A DNA stretch of 64,000 bases, taken from positions 1 to 64,000 of the forward strand of contig JAPWKG010000031.1 of NCBI GenBank assembly GCA_028283625.1. Reading direction: 5' to 3'. Below the pieces are notes generated by a model. That model made no database searches. It was not told where the DNA came from and saw only the letters and a program-made list of their open reading frames with translations. The stretch comes from Acidobacteriaceae bacterium (GTDB taxonomy: Bacteria > Acidobacteriota > Terriglobia > Terriglobales > Acidobacteriaceae). This document shows positions 9,614-18,495 of the stretch, piece after piece (the stretch's first letter is position 1; each line of letters begins with the position of its first letter). The translations under genes and the position numbers were made by a program.

Positions 9614-10553
9614 AAACCGCCGAAGTCTTCGCCGGGCAAGCTGCCTGTCAGCCGCAAAGCGCCGGGGATTGAACGTGTGCCGGGCTGGGAGAAGTACTCC
9701 TGGCTGAACGCTGGGTTTTCAACCCGGCTTAACGGCGCGTCTACGATTTACAACTATGACGATCGCGGTGAGCTGAATCTGGGCTGGAACGGTGAGGACT
9801 CTGTCGAAGCCGTTGCAGAGAAAACCGCCGTTTTGTAAAGGCGATTGGCGGAAAGCAAGCCGGTGAGCTGGTAACGATTCGCCAGACGCATACGCCGATC
9901 GTGCAGGTCATCGGGGCTGAGCACACGGCCTTGTGCACGGCCGAAGGCAAAGCGGTTCTGCGTGGCGATGCGATGGTGACGCGCCAGAAAGGGCTGCTGC
10001 TCGGTGTACAGACCGCGGATTGCGTTCCGGTGCTGATCGCGGACACGAAAAAGCGTGTCGTTGCGGCGTTCCATGCGGGTTGGCGCGGAACGCTGGCGCG
10101 GATTGTGGAGCGCGGTGTGGGAACCATGCGTCTGCAGTTTGGCTCGCGTCCGCAGGATCTGGTTGCGGCGATTGGTCCTTCGATCGGTAGCTGCTGCTAC
10201 TCGGTGGGCGAAGAGGTAAAGTTCGAGTTCGATTCGCAGTTTGCTTATGCTCCCAAACTCTTCTCCAGGAGGTCTATGATTCTGACCCCGTACGCGACAA
10301 ATACCCGCTTCTGTTTCTGACCGCTCGCGCGCCAGTGCATTCGCCGATAGGTCCGCAGATCCATCTTGATCTTCAGGAGGCAAATCGCCGTCAGTTGCTC
10401 GATGCAGGCTTGTCGGCCAAGAAGATCACCGTCATGGGTGAGTGCACGGCTTGCACGCGTCTTCCGAACGGAAACCGCAAATACTTCTCGCACCGCGGGG
10501 AGAGCGGATTTACTGGGCGGATGCTGAGCGTAATCGGCGTACAGCAGGACTAA
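9614..10553 (+). pseudogene. pgeF: pgeF/yfiH (multicopper polyphenol oxidase, laccase-domain) with two frameshifts
   Basis: Three consecutive frames spell one PgeF/YfiH protein. Segment 1 (about 9623-9820) has GFSTRLNGAS and LNLGW. Segment 2 (9820 to about 10265) has the metal-site motifs GVQTADCVPVLIAD, FHAGWRGT and GPSIGSCCY. Segment 3 (to TAA 10553) has FLTARAPVHSPIGPQIHLDL and GECTACTRLPNGNRKYFSHR. The first shift is one extra base in GAGAAAACC near 9820, and the second is two extra bases in CTCTTCTCC near 10265. No start codon is visible because the 5' end abuts the Burkholderia-like segment. The family edits peptidoglycan or acts on purine nucleosides. Frameshifts may be sequence errors. 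Confidence 0.85.
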
Positions 10554-10580
10554 GAACGCCACGGGCGGATTGCTGTTCAA

Positions 10581-10656
10581 CCAGACACGGGCTCTTCCGA
10601 GAGAAGAGCCCCCTGTCTGGAAACGGCCCAGGGATAAATCCTCCCCGGGCCGTTTT
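10581..10656 (+). terminator. Tandem hairpins after pgeF
   Basis: A long imperfect hairpin (10581-10597 pairing with 10603-10620, core GGGCTCTTC/GAAGAGCCC) is followed directly by a second hairpin. In the second, AACGGCCC at 10622 pairs with GGGCCGTT at 10647, followed by a short T run (10653-10657). The second has the form of a rho-independent terminator for pgeF. Confidence 0.7.
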
Positions 10657-10843
10657 TCGCGTTGCAGATCCACTTTGTCTTTGTGGTGCGCAGCTTGGTT
10701 CTTTGTGGTGCGCAACCTGGTTGTAGCCTGGGGAAACTCGACCGGAGATCGCAGGAACTACTCCCCGCAGAGCGTCCTACGCGTAGCTGGGTAACCTCAA
10801 AACATGCTTCTGTGGCGATCGTGCGTCCGCCAGAGAGGGGAAA

Positions 10844-12565
10844 TTACGCTTTCTTCCCCAGCTCTGTGAAGAGCGTATCGCGATGCCGCAAGGCATACTC
10901 GTCCATCAGCCCGAGGTTCTTGCGATAGACGAAGGCTGCGCCGAGCGCTAGTGCCAGCGTTGCGGCAGGAAAGAGCCACGGGAAGCGGACAGCCTCTGAA
11001 AGCCGCATCAGCGCCCATCCTGCGGCTGCTGTCAATAGCAGGATGCCCATGCTGAGCAGGGCGCTCAGAGGGCTCGCCTGCTTTTGGGCTGTGCGCGTCA
11101 GGTCAATTTTCCTGGGGGTATTGATGGAGCGGTAGTTGCCGAGGGTGGTTTCAATCAGCAGCGTCATCGCCGTCCAAAGCACACCGCCGAGCAGCACGGG
11201 GAGAGGGGGCACGCCTACCAGGTAGATGATTACTCCCAGGATCACCGCAACGTCCACGACGGCCAGCACGGAGTTCAAAATGTTTTTGGCCAGCAGCACA
11301 TCACGCACACGTACGGGCGCAAAGAAGAAGAGTTGCGCTCCCGTGCCGTCTAGCCCGAAAGAGTTATAGCTGATGGGAACGATGCCGAGCAGGGCGTAGG
11401 CCAGCGAGGCGCCGAAGATCCAGGTGCTGTTCTGGTGCCTTGCCAGTCTTCCGGCAAAGAGCACAACCATGACGATGGGAGCAACGAGACCATAGATTAG
11501 CCCCGTATTGCGGCGGAGGTAGAGGAACTCTCGCCGGAGCAGGGCCTGGAGCACCGTGGAAGCGGAGGGCGGCGTGCGTTCCTCCGCCTCGGAGATGCTG
11601 TGCGCAGGCAAGGCAGAGCGCGGCCCGGTAGAGCGCTTGGATGGACGGGGAACAGCGTTGGCGGCGTCGCTGAGTGATTCCCCACGATACTCGGCGCGCA
11701 TGCGAACAGAGAACACAAGTAGGAAGAGCAGGCCGTAAGTCGCATCGGCAGTAACCTCTGCGGCAAAGAGCGCAGGCTGTCTCTGGTGCGCAGCCGTGAT
11801 CGAGTCCGCGCAGAGTCCCGGAGGGAGTAAATGCAGCACGGGAGCGGCTGCGTGGTAGATATGCTGCAGCTTCTGGGCGCGCTCGCTGAGGGCGTGCACG
11901 GTGGGTGTGCCACGCTTATCGAAGGCCGGGTTGAAGTGGACGTTCGCCCACTGGAACCCTACGGAGAAGAGGAAGATAAGCGCGGTAAACAGCTCTCGCG
12001 CACGGCGTGTGGAGAGCCACCGGTCGATCCACACAAAGATCATGCGGGTGAAGAGCAGGTTAACCAGAGTAAAGACCGTCAGCGCGATGAGCGCCGCGAG
12101 CCAGAGTTGAGGTTTCGCGATGACGATGCCGATCGCTGCTGCTGCTGTAAGTAACGACACCATGACGTTACCAGGGCCGATGAGCCCAAAGAAGAGCCGG
12201 ACCAGCACATACGAGCGCAGGTTCATCGGAAAGCGTATGAGCTGAGTCGGATCGAAGGTCGTCCCCGGCGAACCGAGGTTGATGTTCACCAGCTGTGCCA
12301 GAGCAAAGATGGCCCAGAACACTGCGGCCAGCAGGTTGAAGCTTCCTTTCTGCACCAGAGCCCAGGCAAAGAAGCCTACGCCGAAGGCCAGTGATGCGAC
12401 GAAAAGCAAAAAGAGCGGGATGATCAGAATCCAGGCAAGCAGATCGCCGCGGTTGCCTTTGCCACGAAAGCCATTGAGGAAGATGCGCCAGCGCAGGCGC
12501 GTAATTGCCCAGTACTGCGCACGCTTTTGCTCCCCGGTCCAGGGAGCTGTGCTTAGCTCAGCCAT
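10844..12565 (-). CDS. ABC transporter permease (ABC-2 type, large)
   Basis: This 573-residue protein has many hydrophobic segments: a cluster at about residues 45-185, another at about 350-465, and C-terminal ones after 485, separated by a polar loop rich in Ser/Pro at about 295-330. It shares a 13-base overlap with the upstream ATPase gene at 12553, so the two form one exporter operon. The substrate is not indicated. The arrangement of a 570-residue permease with a single ATPase is common in acidobacterial exporters of unknown cargo. Its stop lies near 10844, and about 190 bases of spacer separate it from the convergent pgeF terminator. Confidence 0.8.
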   Translation of the reverse strand: MAELSTAPWTGEQKRAQYWAITRLRWRIFLNGFRGKGNRGDLLAWILIIPLFLLFVASLAFGVGFFAWALVQKGSFNLLAAVFWAIFALAQLVNINLGSPGTTFDPTQLIRFPMNLRSYVLVRLFFGLIGPGNVMVSLLTAAAAIGIVIAKPQLWLAALIALTVFTLVNLLFTRMIFVWIDRWLSTRRARELFTALIFLFSVGFQWANVHFNPAFDKRGTPTVHALSERAQKLQHIYHAAAPVLHLLPPGLCADSITAAHQRQPALFAAEVTADATYGLLFLLVFSVRMRAEYRGESLSDAANAVPRPSKRSTGPRSALPAHSISEAEERTPPSASTVLQALLRREFLYLRRNTGLIYGLVAPIVMVVLFAGRLARHQNSTWIFGASLAYALLGIVPISYNSFGLDGTGAQLFFFAPVRVRDVLLAKNILNSVLAVVDVAVILGVIIYLVGVPPLPVLLGGVLWTAMTLLIETTLGNYRSINTPRKIDLTRTAQKQASPLSALLSMGILLLTAAAGWALMRLSEAVRFPWLFPAATLALALGAAFVYRKNLGLMDEYALRHRDTLFTELGKKA

Positions 12566-13368
12566 GCCAACTCTCCCTCCTGGGATGCGTTGGCCAGTGG
12601 GTGGTCTTTGCCGACGATGTTGAGGAAGATCTGCTCCAGGGTGAGCGTTTCTCCCGCTGGGGTCGCTGCATCCGGATGCAGGCGGGCCTGAACGCCCGCG
12701 CGAAGCTCTTCCAGTGCACCGTTGGCAACGATGTGGCCGCGATCGATGATGGCGATATGGGTGCAGAGGCGCTCGACGATCTCCAGCACGTGCGAGGTGA
12801 GGAAGATCGTGGCGCCGCGAGCGATCATGCCCTGCAGCATGTTCTTCAGCGTCACGGCTGCGACGGCATCTACGCCCTCAAAGGGTTCGTCGAGAAACAG
12901 CACCTTGGGGCCGTGAATGACGGCTGCAGCCAGGGCCAGCTTTTTCCCCATGCCATGGGAGTAATCCGCGAGCAGCTTTTTGCTCTCATTCGCCAGTCCC
13001 ATGAACTCGAGCAGCTCATCGCTGCGCTGCGCTGTGGTGCGCTTGTCCAGCCCATACATCTGCCCAACGAAGTGCAGGTACTCGGAGGCCGTTAGCTTGC
13101 CGAACAGCGCCATGCCTTCGGGAACAACGCCGATGTGGCGTTTGACTTCAACAGGATTGGCAAACAGGTCGTGACCAAGAATGCTGATCTGTCCGGCCGA
13201 GGGCGCCAGCAACCCGGTAAGCATCTTGATGGTGGTCGATTTGCCTGCGCCGTTTGGTCCCAGAAAGCCAAAAAACTGACCTGGTTGCACGTCAAGGTCT
13301 ATGTGGTCGACTGCTGTGAATTCATGGAAGCTGCGGGTGAGACCGTGTGCGGCGATAGCGGCTGACAT
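12553..13368 (-). CDS. ABC transporter ATP-binding protein
   Basis: The protein has 271 residues from ATG 13368 (MSAAIAAHG). Visible ATPase motifs are Walker A GPNGAGKSTT, the Q-loop region before VVPEGMALF, the signature YSHGMGKKLAL (the ABC-2 exporter variant of LSGGQ), Walker B VLFLDEPFEGVD, and the switch His in FLTSHVLEIVERL. A longer open frame to 13434 runs through a perfect hairpin (13384-13414), so the shorter start is preferred. The gene ends inside the start of the permease gene, a 13-base overlap. It energises export by the adjacent membrane protein. Confidence 0.92.
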   Translation of the reverse strand: MSAAIAAHGLTRSFHEFTAVDHIDLDVQPGQFFGFLGPNGAGKSTTIKMLTGLLAPSAGQISILGHDLFANPVEVKRHIGVVPEGMALFGKLTASEYLHFVGQMYGLDKRTTAQRSDELLEFMGLANESKKLLADYSHGMGKKLALAAAVIHGPKVLFLDEPFEGVDAVAAVTLKNMLQGMIARGATIFLTSHVLEIVERLCTHIAIIDRGHIVANGALEELRAGVQARLHPDAATPAGETLTLEQIFLNIVGKDHPLANASQEGELAWLS

Positions 13369-13383
13369 GCGTCCACCATACGT

Positions 13384-13414
13384 GACAAAGGCCGGTTTGT
13401 GGCCGGCCTTTGTC
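13384..13414 (-). terminator. Hairpin between HU-like gene and ABC operon
   Basis: GACAAAGGCCGG pairs perfectly with CCGGCCTTTGTC across a seven-base loop. It lies downstream of the HU-like gene (minus strand) and upstream of the ABC ATPase start. It lacks a clear T run, so it may attenuate rather than fully terminate. Confidence 0.55.
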
Positions 13415-13455
13415 GTGGATTCTTGTGTGTGCACTATGCCGACACAGATGCGTCG

Positions 13456-13788
13456 CTAAGTCGTTGGGGTATCGCCGGTGGAGGGCTTTTCGAGCGGGAG
13501 GCTTCTTGCTCCCCCCGGATTCACGAGATCCCGCAGATCCTTGCTGGGTTTGAAGTAGGGCACGCGCTTGGCCGGTACATCGACCTTGGCGCCGGTCTTG
13601 GGATTGCGGCCGGTGCGCGAGTTGCGCTTGCGGGTGCGGAACGAGCCGAAGCCTCGTACCTCCACCTTGTCGTCTGCCTTTAGCGCCTCAGTAATTGCGC
13701 CAAAAAGGAGATCTACGATTGTTTCTCCATCCCGACGAGTGAGGTCGCCCAGTGCGATCACCTGATCGACGAGGTCGGCTTTTGTCAT
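13456..13788 (-). CDS. HU/IHF-family DNA-binding protein
   Basis: This 110-residue histone-like protein opens with MTKADLVDQV and carries the DNA-binding arm motif FGSFRTRKRNSRTGRNPKTG followed by VPYFKPSKDLRDLVN. These are hallmark HU/IHF features. HU proteins bend and compact DNA as dimers. The last 18 residues (after the RDLVN region) form a Ser/Pro/Thr-rich tail beyond the usual 90-residue core, as seen in some Acidobacteria. It stands alone between the ABC operon and a 339-base gap. Confidence 0.93.
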   Translation of the reverse strand: MTKADLVDQVIALGDLTRRDGETIVDLLFGAITEALKADDKVEVRGFGSFRTRKRNSRTGRNPKTGAKVDVPAKRVPYFKPSKDLRDLVNPGGARSLPLEKPSTGDTPTT

Positions 13789-14074
13789 CTGTCACAGCTC
13801 CAGAAGAAGTGGAAGTACATGGCCCGGGTTCGGCAGAAGCCAAATTAGAAATTAATTGTAGCGGGTTGCGACATAGTGTCACCCTTGCGTTCTGAGTTAT
13901 AGACGTAGGAGAACGGCAAAAGGACCACAGTTTTCGATCCATTCGATTGATTTCGAGCGCATTACGGCTCGCGGCGCCATTTTGGCGCAGGTTTTCTCCC
14001 CCGACGCTTCTATTCGGAAGTCTGGGGATGCGTCGTTTTCTGCCGTCTGCTTCTGCCGGGGATGGCGGAAAACG
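13789..14074. other. Intergenic gap upstream of the HU-like gene
   Basis: The part nearest the HU-like start, including the AT-rich AATTAATTG at about 13850, should contain its promoter. I found no gene or repeat in the rest. Confidence 0.4.
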
Positions 14075-14110
14075 AATCTGGCTCCGTCCTTCTGTGGACG
14101 GAGCCAGATT
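14075..14110 (-). terminator. Terminator of sppA
   Basis: A perfect 15-base stem (14075-14089 with 14096-14110) has a six-base loop. On the minus strand it is followed by CGTTTTCC. It lies 17 bases after the sppA stop. Confidence 0.8.
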
Positions 14111-14127
14111 TCTCGCCGAAAGCGTGT

Positions 14128-15156
14128 TTACTTCCAGAGAAAGTAGAAGCCCGGAGAGCGGTTCAGCATTTGCGAGGGATTGGGGAAGAGGCTGTCTGCA
14201 TCGTCGTCGCCATTGAGCAGAGCCAGCAGCCCGCGCTTCTCCTTGGGGGACTTTACGACGTGAGGTTTGCCCTTGATGCCAACCGCGAGCGCGGTATCGT
14301 GCAGAGCCTCCCGGTAGCCTCCCTCGGCGTCGATGAGCCCGAGCGGAAGTGCTTGCTGCCCGGTCCAGACCTGTCCGGTGGCCAGCGGGAGAATCTTGTT
14401 CTCCGTGGTGTGGCGGCCAAGGGCAACGTCATGAACGAACTGTCCGTACATGTTGTCGACAAGTCCCTGAAAGTACGCTTCTTCCTTCGGCGTGAGCTCG
14501 CGCGTTGGGTCTCCTGCGTCCTTCAACTCGCCCTTGCTGATGGTGATGTTCTTCATCTTGGCCCAGTGCAGCAGCTCGCCGTAGTTGGTCCACTGCATGA
14601 TGACGCCGATTGAGCCGACCACGGAGGCCTGGTTGGCGTAAATCTTGTCGCACGCGCTGGCGATGTAATAGGCGCCGGAGGCGCCGACGCTCTCTACGGA
14701 GGCGGCAACGTACTTGTGCTTGTCGGTGCGTATGTGCAGAACTTCGTGATAAATCTCCTGCGAAGCGGCCGCTCCGCCTCCGGGCGAGTTGATGCGCAAC
14801 AGGATGGCCTTTACGTCGTCCTCATTGCCAAACTTTTCAAGCTGCTTATCGAGTTTGTCTGCGTCTGTGATGACACCGTTGATCTCGACCACCGCGATGG
14901 AGTCCTGGCCATAGGTGGGGATGGAGGTGGTGTCGCCCGAGTTCAGCAGGTTCTTCATCGTTGAGGCTGCGATCGCCGCAAGGATGATGACAATAACGCC
15001 GATGAGCGCAATGGCCAGCAGAACCCACACTCCCCCGGAGCGCCGCTGCGTAAACGAGGGAATGGGCTGACCATAGGCATAGCCATACGGTTGCTGCCCT
15101 TGTGGCTGCTGAGGCGTCTGATAGTAAGGCGGTTGTGGTGGCGGAGGCGTCGACAT
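14128..15156 (-). CDS. sppA: Signal peptide peptidase SppA (S49 family)
   Basis: This 342-residue inner-membrane protease has a Pro/Gln/Tyr-rich cytosolic N-terminus (residues 1-38), then one transmembrane helix (about 43-68) and an S49 protease domain. The domain shows VEINGVITDADK, LLRINSPGGGAAAS, the catalytic Ser region SVGASGAYYIASACDKIYAN and GSIGVIM. A lysine at about KNITISKGELKDAG fits the Ser-Lys dyad. SppA degrades cleaved signal peptides in the membrane. It is shorter than the 600-residue E. coli form and matches the single-domain type. It is divergent from the glycosyltransferase gene. Confidence 0.92.
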   Translation of the reverse strand: MSTPPPPQPPYYQTPQQPQGQQPYGYAYGQPIPSFTQRRSGGVWVLLAIALIGVIVIILAAIAASTMKNLLNSGDTTSIPTYGQDSIAVVEINGVITDADKLDKQLEKFGNEDDVKAILLRINSPGGGAAASQEIYHEVLHIRTDKHKYVAASVESVGASGAYYIASACDKIYANQASVVGSIGVIMQWTNYGELLHWAKMKNITISKGELKDAGDPTRELTPKEEAYFQGLVDNMYGQFVHDVALGRHTTENKILPLATGQVWTGQQALPLGLIDAEGGYREALHDTALAVGIKGKPHVVKSPKEKRGLLALLNGDDDADSLFPNPSQMLNRSPGFYFLWK

Positions 15157-15294
15157 GGCTCGGAGTGTAGCAGAGGACGATCCCGGCGCAAGTCCTTGCT
15201 TGTTCCGCGCTTAGGAGCGTGAACAGGATTCTTGTTTCATTTCACAACACTTCAGGCTTCCACTCTTCTACAATGACGCGGAGGTAACCTTTGC

Positions 15295-16152
15295 ATGACA
15301 ACAGGGCAGGCAGATGTGGCGCCCCCAACCGGCCGTCCCCGGCTGAGTATCGTTATACCCGCGTATAACGAAGCGGCGCGCATCGAGGGTACCCTGGAGC
15401 GCGTGGTGGGCTGCATTGCCAAGCGCAGTTGGGATGCAGAGGTCATCGTTGTGGATGACGGTTCTTCCGACCAGACGGTAGATGTTGTTCGCTACTGGAT
15501 GGAGAATCATGCGTGCGTGAAGCTGGTGCAGAACCCTGGCAATCGCGGCAAGGGGTTCTCTGTACGCAACGGCTTGTTGCAGGCCGGTGGCGAGATCGTC
15601 ATGTTTACGGATGCCGATCTGTCTGCACCGATTGAAGAAGCGGTGCGTTTGATGGATGCGCTCGAAGCCGGGGCCGATGTCGCAATCGGCTCTCGCTGGC
15701 TCGATAAGCAGAAGCAGATCGTTCATCAGCCGCTGTACCGCCGTTTCTTTGGCCGCTGTTTCAACTATGTGACGCGCCGGGTCATGGGGTTGCCCTACAA
15801 AGATACGCAATGCGGGTTCAAGGCCTTCAAGCATGATGCGGCTCAGGTGATCTTTCGTTTGCAGACGATCGAGCGCTGGGGATTTGATCCGGAGATTCTG
15901 TTCATTGCGCGCAAGCTGCGCTACAAGATTGTGGAAGTGCCCGTAACGTGGGGGCACGATGAGCGTTCGCGTATCTCGTATCTGAAAGATGGCATGAAGA
16001 TGCTGGAAGAGATGGCGCAGATCCGCACGAACTCTCTGCGCGGCAAGTATGACGAAGCGATTGCGGCATACAAAGACACCTCGACGATGACAACACCGCA
16101 GGTCGATCATCGCGAGTCTGGGCCGCATCCATCCGGCGTGCAGGCGCGGTGA
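15295..16152 (+). CDS. Glycosyltransferase family 2, DPM1/ALG5-like
   Basis: This 285-residue GT-A enzyme begins with LSIVIPAYNEAARIEGTLE, then VIVVDDGSSDQTVD, the DxD-like FTDADLSAPIEE, and the DTQCGFKAFKHDAAQ motif typical of dolichyl/polyprenyl-phosphate sugar transferases. It lacks the C-terminal membrane helices of some relatives. It likely transfers a hexose from a nucleotide sugar to a lipid phosphate for envelope glycan assembly; the sugar is not predictable. The proline dehydrogenase gene follows 53 bases later on the same strand, so they may share a transcript. Confidence 0.9.
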   Translation: MTTGQADVAPPTGRPRLSIVIPAYNEAARIEGTLERVVGCIAKRSWDAEVIVVDDGSSDQTVDVVRYWMENHACVKLVQNPGNRGKGFSVRNGLLQAGGEIVMFTDADLSAPIEEAVRLMDALEAGADVAIGSRWLDKQKQIVHQPLYRRFFGRCFNYVTRRVMGLPYKDTQCGFKAFKHDAAQVIFRLQTIERWGFDPEILFIARKLRYKIVEVPVTWGHDERSRISYLKDGMKMLEEMAQIRTNSLRGKYDEAIAAYKDTSTMTTPQVDHRESGPHPSGVQAR

Positions 16153-16205
16153 TTCGTTTTTCGTAAGCAACCGGGCCTGTCTTGTCATAAGCTAGAGCAC
16201 GGAAT

Positions 16206-17135
16206 ATGCTGCGTTCGTTTTTTATCGCCCTTTCGACCAATAAGAGCTTTCGCTCTTTCTCCGAGAACTCCTCCATCGGCCGGCGTGTCTCGCGACGCTT
16301 TGTTGCCGGCATGCGTGTGGAAGAGGCAATCCTTGTCAGTGAAGAGCTGAATCGTGAGGGAATCGATGTTTCGTTGGATTCCCTGGGCGAGTCTGTCGTA
16401 CAGGTTGCTCAGGCAGAAGAGTCTGCCTTGGTGTATCACCGCATGCTGGACGCCATTGCTGTGCGCGGGCTCAAAGCGAATGTCTCGGTCAAGCTCAGCC
16501 AGATGGGCATGGATATCGGGGGGCCGGGAGCAGGACCGGAGCTGGCCGAACGTGTTGTGGGGGAGCAGGTAGAGCACGCAGCGCGGCTTGGAAACTTCGT
16601 CCGCATCGACATGGAGGGCTCACAGTACACCGAAGAGACCCTTGCCATGACGGAGCGGCTGCATCAGCGTTTCCCGGGCACAGTCGGCACCGTGCTGCAG
16701 GCGTATCTTTACCGCACGGAAGACGATATGGAGCGCTTGCTGGCGCAGGGGATTCGCATTCGTCTGTGCAAGGGTGCTTACAAGGAACCGCCCGAACTTG
16801 CGTTTCCGGAGAAGGCAAACGTCGACGCCAATTACGTGCGTCTTATGAAGCGCGCCGTGACCTCCGGGGTCTTCTGCGGGATTGCAACGCACGACGAGGC
16901 CATCATTCAGCAGATGTGCCAGTTTGTCGAGCAGGGTGGTGCCAGCAAGGATGCATTCGAGTTTCAGATGCTCTATGGCATCCGGCGCGATCTGCAGCGT
17001 GAGCTGGTACAGCGTGGCTACCGTATGCGCGTGTACGTCCCATTCGGGGCGGAGTGGTATCCGTACTTTATGCGCCGTCTTGCAGAAAGACCGGCCAACG
17101 TGCTCTTCCTGGCGAAGAATTACTTCAAGAGCTAA
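16206..17135 (+). CDS. Proline dehydrogenase (FAD-dependent)
   Basis: This 309-residue single-domain enzyme oxidises proline to pyrroline-5-carboxylate. The barrel shows NVSVKLSQMGMDI, VRIDMEGSQYTEETL, VLQAYLYRTEDDMERL, the IRLCKGAYKEP substrate/FAD motif, FCGIATHDE, and FEFQMLYGIRRDLQREL near the end. It closes with RVYVPFGAEWYPYFMRRLAERPAN-type residues, where the double Arg binds the substrate carboxylate. It is the monofunctional kind (PutB/PRODH) rather than fused PutA. The partner pyrroline-5-carboxylate dehydrogenase is not in the window. ATG 16206 is the likely start. Confidence 0.95.
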   Translation: MLRSFFIALSTNKSFRSFSENSSIGRRVSRRFVAGMRVEEAILVSEELNREGIDVSLDSLGESVVQVAQAEESALVYHRMLDAIAVRGLKANVSVKLSQMGMDIGGPGAGPELAERVVGEQVEHAARLGNFVRIDMEGSQYTEETLAMTERLHQRFPGTVGTVLQAYLYRTEDDMERLLAQGIRIRLCKGAYKEPPELAFPEKANVDANYVRLMKRAVTSGVFCGIATHDEAIIQQMCQFVEQGGASKDAFEFQMLYGIRRDLQRELVQRGYRMRVYVPFGAEWYPYFMRRLAERPANVLFLAKNYFKS

Positions 17136-17141
17136 CAGGCA

Positions 17142-17768
17142 CTATCGCAAAGGCAACATCGGCTCGACCAGCATCAGTTGGTCGAGTGTGACCCTTTGCT
17201 GCTGGTTGAGGTAATTAAACCGGCCATTGCTGAGAGCCTGTCGGCGATCCGTCACCTGCATGACACGCAGTTCGCGAAAAGCGTGCATGACCGTCTTGCG
17301 CTGCTCGGGTGGCAGGCCGCTGAGCAGCAGCATGGCGGAGCGCACCTGAGCGCGTTGTTGTGGGTTCAGGCGCTCCATCTGCTCGGTGTGTTCGAGTGTG
17401 CGCTTGCGCTGCTCGGGCGTCATTGTCTCCAGCTGCGCAAGCCGGTCCAGAATACGCTGCTGGGTTGCAGCAGGTAGTTCACGGAAGCCCGGCTCTCTCT
17501 GGAGCTCCGAGCGGCGCTGGGCAGCTGTCATGTCGCTGTGCTGCTCCATCCACTGGTTCAGGTGTGCACCCTTCAGCGGCGTTCCCGGGGCTGCTGGAGC
17601 TCCGGGGCCGTTCGGAATGACTGGATTGGGGTTGGCAGAGAACTGAGCGTTCGGAAGATGGTGTCCGCTGGATGCTTGCTGTGCCCAGACCTGCGTGAGT
17701 CCGGAAAACGCGCAGGCGAGTGTGGCCAGCGATACGAAAGCGTGCCGAATTGGCCAGAACTTGATCAT
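17142..17768 (-). CDS. DUF3106 domain secreted protein
   Basis: The protein has 208 residues with a signal peptide of about 30 residues (hydrophobic stretch ending AQVWAQ). A Pro/Gly/Asn-rich segment follows, then repeated short helices of the type LNQWMEQHSDMTAAQRR and LPAATQQRILDRLAQLETMTPEQRKR, which define DUF3106. It is presumably periplasmic. DUF3106 genes often sit next to ECF sigma factor and anti-sigma genes in Acidobacteria, and this one is third in such a group. The role is unknown; the helical pattern resembles Spy/CpxP-type periplasmic sensors. Confidence 0.82.
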   Translation of the reverse strand: MIKFWPIRHAFVSLATLACAFSGLTQVWAQQASSGHHLPNAQFSANPNPVIPNGPGAPAAPGTPLKGAHLNQWMEQHSDMTAAQRRSELQREPGFRELPAATQQRILDRLAQLETMTPEQRKRTLEHTEQMERLNPQQRAQVRSAMLLLSGLPPEQRKTVMHAFRELRVMQVTDRRQALSNGRFNYLNQQQRVTLDQLMLVEPMLPLR

Positions 17769-17895
17769 GATGCTGGCCCTGATGCCGAATGTATCGGCTC
17801 AGGAGGTGATTCTCCTCGCGAGAAGCGATGGCCCCATCCTAAAGGGACGGAGCCACAGGAAACAAACTCAACCTGCTACAACGCGGCGTGTGTCG

Positions 17896-18414
17896 CTAAG
17901 TTGTGGGTGCATCGGTTGCGCCGTCATCGTCCGTATCCAGTAGTTGATCCATCTGCTGCAGGGCCTGTGCGTTGTTATCCAGAATCTTCAGGTCGTTGAC
18001 TGCAGTGGAGGAAACAGGGTGGTCATTCTCTTGCTGATGAAACATGACCAGCGCGCCACCAGCTCCGCTGATCAGCACCACAAGGCTGAGGGCGCCTGCC
18101 AGCACCGGGCGGAAGGAGCGACCCGTAGAAAACTGAAACCATGCGCGTGCGCGTTCCCAGAATCCTTCCGGCTGGGCTGCGGCAGCTTCTCGCAGACGCG
18201 CCTTCAGGCGGGTGTCAAAATAAGCCGAAGGTTCAGGAGCGGTCCAGCTATCCAGCGCGGAAAACGCAGCCTGCAGCTCCTTCCACTCCGTGCTGCACTC
18301 CGCGCAGGCACTCATGTGCGTGGCGTACTCCGGATGCGCGGCAAGGTAGCCGGGCTCCAGGAGCAGGTCCGCTAGATGAGTGCGGCAAATCGTGCAATCA
18401 ATCATCGTTTCCAT
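17896..18414 (-). CDS. Anti-sigma factor with zinc-finger (zf-HC2-like)
   Basis: The protein has 172 residues from ATG 18414, which has an AAGGGGG ribosome binding site upstream; a longer frame to 18444 exists. The N-terminus carries CTICRTHLADLLLEPGYLA and a HMSACAECSTEW motif, the His-x3-Cys-x2-Cys zinc anti-sigma pattern. A single transmembrane helix lies near residues 113-134 (RPVLAGALSLVVLISGAGG). The C-terminus is acidic. It should sit in the inner membrane and hold the upstream sigma factor inactive. It is flanked by the sigma gene and the DUF3106 gene in one direction. Confidence 0.88.
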   Translation of the reverse strand: METMIDCTICRTHLADLLLEPGYLAAHPEYATHMSACAECSTEWKELQAAFSALDSWTAPEPSAYFDTRLKARLREAAAAQPEGFWERARAWFQFSTGRSFRPVLAGALSLVVLISGAGGALVMFHQQENDHPVSSTAVNDLKILDNNAQALQQMDQLLDTDDDGATDAPTT

Positions 18415-18495
18415 CGTCGTGTTCCCCCTTACTAGGGTCCTCACTTCGTTGCCTGTATGGCTTCTGGTGGTGATGTGCTTCGTTGAGCCAGAACG

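Noticed and set aside
10678-10723. Two adjacent near-copies of a 22-base word (CTTTGTGGTGCGCA...)
   Set aside because: Only two units and no protein or RNA context, so I do not call it a functional repeat or CRISPR.
12950-13010. ABC ATPase signature YSHGM instead of LSGGQ
   Set aside because: First suspected to be degenerate, but this variant is normal in ABC-2-type exporters with Ser-x-Gly-Met signatures.
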